Source of the DNA: Actinomyces sp.
GTDB taxonomy: Bacteria > Actinomycetota > Actinomycetes > Actinomycetales > Actinomycetaceae
Length of the DNA stretch: 64,000 nt
Assembly: GCF_029851875.1 (NCBI RefSeq)
Contig: NZ_JARKVC010000015.1
Coordinates: 1 to 64,000, forward strand
Direction of reading: 5' to 3'
A program made the translations under genes and the position numbers. Under the pieces are notes generated by a model. The model was not told the DNA's origin. It worked only from the letters and a program-made list of their open reading frames with translations, and searched no databases. The stretch's first letter is position 1. Each line of letters begins with the position of its first letter. Positions 61,681 to 64,000 of this stretch are shown piece by piece.

Positions 61681-62507
61681 TGCTTGCCACTCTTGTCAAG
61701 GAAGAGCTCCTCTCCAAGGGGCGTACCTATCTCCAGGTCTTCGCCATCCTTGCCGCGACGGGCCTGGGAGCCTCGGGGATCGGGGCGGTGCCGACGCTCC
61801 TGGGAGCCGATGTCCTGGCCACCTTCACCTTCGTCGCCGCCGTCGTCGCCTTCCTCGTGGCCGTTCCGATCGTGGCGGTCAACGAGCTGATCGACTACTG
61901 GCAGTCGATGTACGGCCAGCGTGGCTACCTCACGATGACCGTTCCCGCTCGTGGACGCGAGGTCTTTGGCGCCAAGGTGGTCTTCAGCCTGGCAGCAACC
62001 CTGCTCTCCGTGGTCTTCGCGGCCCTTGGCCTGAGCGCCACGGTCATGGCCAGCGCCTGGCTGCGCGGGGTGGAGGTGGCCAGCCTCGTCGCCCCGCTGC
62101 GGGAGATGGCCGAGTACCTCGGGGCAGGGTTCGTCTGGGGCCTTGCCACCTTCCTGGTCCTGCAGCTGCTGTCCTGGATCGTCATCATCGAGGCCGTCAT
62201 GTCCATCGGCGCCCAGGCCAGGTGGAACCGCATGGGAGCCGGTGCTCCGGTGATCGGCGTGTTCGCGGTCTACCTCATCGGCCAGGTGCTCACGGTGCTG
62301 GCCATCATCCTTGTGCCGGTCGGTTTGGACCTGACGAACCACCAGATCGTGTGGGAGGGCTCGCTGCCTTCCATGATGGCGACGTGGGGGAGCGGCGAGG
62401 ACCCCTCGGTCCTGGGGCTGGGCTTCCTCCCGGTGCCGCTGGTCCTGGCTGGCGTGCTCGCCTGGCGGGCGGTGCCAGCGATCGAGAGGCACACGAGCCT
62501 GCGCTGA
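61680..62507 (+). CDS. ABC transporter permease
   Basis: The 275-aa protein has about six membrane helices with a cytoplasmic loop containing YGQRGYLTMTVPARGREVFGAKV, which is the coupling region of this permease type. It starts in the stop of the ATPase gene (TGATG). It pairs with that ATPase, substrate unknown. It converges on mnmA with a 21-bp gap. Confidence 0.85.
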   Translation: MLATLVKEELLSKGRTYLQVFAILAATGLGASGIGAVPTLLGADVLATFTFVAAVVAFLVAVPIVAVNELIDYWQSMYGQRGYLTMTVPARGREVFGAKVVFSLAATLLSVVFAALGLSATVMASAWLRGVEVASLVAPLREMAEYLGAGFVWGLATFLVLQLLSWIVIIEAVMSIGAQARWNRMGAGAPVIGVFAVYLIGQVLTVLAIILVPVGLDLTNHQIVWEGSLPSMMATWGSGEDPSVLGLGFLPVPLVLAGVLAWRAVPAIERHTSLR

Positions 62508-62528
62508 GCTGGCGCGGCGGGTCCCGGC

Positions 62529-63710
62529 TCAGGCGACGGTCGCCTGGGCCAGGACCTGCTCGCCGTCGTCCCCGCCGTAGACGACGACGCTCTGCCCGGC
62601 CGCCAGGCCGCGCAGCGGCTCGTGCAGGCGGGCACGCAGGGTGGCTGAGAAGGGGTCAACCGTGACGTCAGCCGGCACCGGGCGGCCGTGGGCACGCACC
62701 TGCACGGCGACGTCGTTCCAGCCCTGAGCCGGCGGTGTCTGACCGGGGCGGCTCCCGCCTGAGCCGGGGTGGCTCTCCCGGTGGGGAACAGCAGGGCCTT
62801 GCCCAGCCGGGTCCGCCAGGAGGACCAGGCCGTCAGCCTCGATCTCGTGGCGTGAGAGCAGCTCGCGCGGTCCGACGACGACCTCGCCTGTCGCCGGGCG
62901 CGTGGCAAGGACGTAGCGCGGACGGCCGTCAGGAGCCGGGCGGGTCAGGCCCAGACCCTTGCGCTGGCCGACGGTGAAGCCGAAGTACCCCGAGTGCGTG
63001 CCCAGCACCTCGCCGTCGGGGCTGACCAGCGTGCCCTCCTGGGGGCCGAGCGAGCGCTGGAGGAAGCCGCGGGTGTCGCCGTCGGCCACGAAGCAGATGT
63101 CATAGGAGTCAGGCTTGTCCGCCACCGGCAGACCGCGCTCGGCGGCCTCGGCACGCACCGCGGCCTTGGAGGGGACGTCCCCGAGCGGGAAGAGCGCGCG
63201 TGACAGGCCCTCACGCCCGGAGACGGCCAGCACGTAGGACTGGTCCTTGGCGGCGTCGGCCGCGCGGGACAGGCGCAGCCCGCGGGTGTCTCCCGGGCGT
63301 CCCGAGCCTGCGCCGCCGGTGAGCCTGGCGTAGTGTCCGGTGACCACGGCGTCGAAGCCCGTGGCCAGACCGCGTTCTAGCAGGGCGTCGAACTTGACCC
63401 GCTCGTTGCAGCGCACGCAGGGGTTGGGCGTGCGTCCGGCGCGGTACTCGGACAGGAAGTCCGCCACGACCCTGTCCTCGAACTCCTCGGACAGGTCCCA
63501 CACGTAGAAGGGGATACCGAGGATCTCAGCCGCCCAGCGTGCGTCCGCGGAGTCCTCGATCGAGCAGCACCCGCGCGAGCCCGAACGGGTCTGGGCGCGG
63601 TGACGGGTCAGCGCCATGTGCACGCCCACCACCTCGTGGCCGGCGTCCACCGCGCGCGCGGCGGCGACGGCGGAGTCGACTCCGCCCGACAGCGCAGCTA
63701 GTACCCGCAT
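62529..63710 (-). CDS. mnmA: tRNA-specific 2-thiouridylase
   Basis: The 393-aa enzyme makes 2-thiouridine at position 34 of Lys, Glu and Gln tRNAs. It has the PP-loop [14 protein letters not shown], the first catalytic Cys in [13 protein letters not shown] and the second in [16 protein letters not shown], plus [16 protein letters not shown] Pro/Gly-rich insertion of about 35 residues near residues 300-335 ([15 protein letters not shown] region) is not usual. It overlaps the upstream cysteine desulfurase gene by 13 bp; that enzyme supplies the sulfur, so the pair is functional. Confidence 0.96.
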   Translation of the reverse strand: MRVLAALSGGVDSAVAAARAVDAGHEVVGVHMALTRHRAQTRSGSRGCCSIEDSADARWAAEILGIPFYVWDLSEEFEDRVVADFLSEYRAGRTPNPCVRCNERVKFDALLERGLATGFDAVVTGHYARLTGGAGSGRPGDTRGLRLSRAADAAKDQSYVLAVSGREGLSRALFPLGDVPSKAAVRAEAAERGLPVADKPDSYDICFVADGDTRGFLQRSLGPQEGTLVSPDGEVLGTHSGYFGFTVGQRKGLGLTRPAPDGRPRYVLATRPATGEVVVGPRELLSRHEIEADGLVLLADPAGQGPAVPHRESHPGSGGSRPGQTPPAQGWNDVAVQVRAHGRPVPADVTVDPFSATLRARLHEPLRGLAAGQSVVVYGGDDGEQVLAQATVA

Positions 63711-64000
63711 GGCATCTCCTCTCGTCCTTGCAGGGCCCCGGCCCGACGTGCCACCTCCAGGGCGTGAGGTAGCGCCGCCAGCAGCCGGTCCACGTCCTCG
63801 GCCGTGGTCGCTCGCCCCATCGTGGCGCGCAGGGTGGAGCGCGCCGTCGCCTCGTCGTGGCCCATGGCGAGCATGACGGCGGAGGGCTGGGTCACCCCGG
63901 CATGGCAGGCCGAGCCGGCCGAGACGTCGATCCCGGCCAGGTCCAGGTCCATGAGCAGGGCCTCGGAGCCAGCCCCCTGACAGGTCAGGTGAACCGTGCC
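63698..64000 (-). CDS. Cysteine desulfurase, 3' part (continues beyond the window)
   Basis: The last 101 codons of a NifS/IscS-type PLP enzyme; the 5' part lies beyond 64000. The reactive loop [25 protein letters not shown] holds the catalytic Cys that carries the persulfide, and [20 protein letters not shown] is the standard C-terminal helix. It overlaps mnmA by 13 bp, so it is the likely sulfur donor for tRNA thiolation. Confidence 0.93.
   Translation of the reverse strand, partial: GTVHLTCQGAGSEALLMDLDLAGIDVSAGSACHAGVTQPSAVMLAMGHDEATARSTLRATMGRATTAEDVDRLLAALPHALEVARRAGALQGREEMPCGY

Overview
The window comes from a high-GC Actinomycetota chromosome, most likely an Actinomyces/Schaalia-type organism. 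The reasons are strong G/C third-position bias, the GlgE alpha-glucan genes, the sucC-sucD-perM-purN order known from mycobacteria, two DtxR/IdeR-type iron boxes, and many starts that look leaderless. This placement is inference; no rRNA, tRNA, complete insertion sequence, prophage or CRISPR array was found.

Layout. 0.1-6.3 kb: a beta-glucuronide module with uidA, a LacI regulator and uxaC on the minus strand and a divergent GPH-family sugar symporter. 6.3-13.7 kb: a ClC chloride channel gene and a two-gene heterodimeric ABC exporter, set among long non-coding repeat blocks. 13.7-20.8 kb: a double-length tandem 6-phosphofructokinase diverging from sucC-sucD-perM-purN. 20.8-26.9 kb: two envelope/exported proteins of unknown function, each with a ten-base G:C homopolymer at or near its 5' end; purH behind a ZTP riboswitch; a MauE-thioredoxin fusion; and a DUF3017 protein. 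27-33.4 kb: a dicarboxylate/amino-acid symporter, an iron-boxed ABC pair and mdh. 33.5-40.1 kb: small conserved proteins, a YtrA-type regulator, a DivIVA/Scy-like coiled coil, a membrane protein, a Tat lipoprotein and a cysteine-less thioredoxin/TPR protein. 40.2-53.1 kb: alpha-glucan metabolism (glgP, glgE-mak-glgB, glgX) with trpS in the middle. 53.3-56.6 kb: etfB-etfA, an iron-boxed gene and a DUF1540 protein. 56.8-64 kb: a LacI/alpha-galactosidase pair, a GntR-ABC operon, mnmA and the 3' end of a cysteine desulfurase gene.

How the genes work together. Glucuronides would be imported, cleaved by UidA, and the glucuronate isomerised by UxaC. Alpha-galactosides are cleaved by the GH36 enzyme under a local LacI repressor with a visible operator. 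GlgE, Mak and GlgB build branched alpha-glucan from maltose-1-phosphate, and GlgP and GlgX degrade it; glgP carries a MalR-like palindrome. PurN and PurH make purines, with purH sensed by ZTP. SucCD, Mdh and EtfAB belong to central and redox metabolism.

The least explained material is in the gaps. A ~70-bp palindromic element occurs four times, twice bracketing a coding-like gene fragment. A longer GGTCGG-rich element occurs three times, and two ~92% identical copies lie in inverted orientation around the ABC exporter pair. The trpS-glgX gap holds a third repeat-rich, hairpin-forming sequence.
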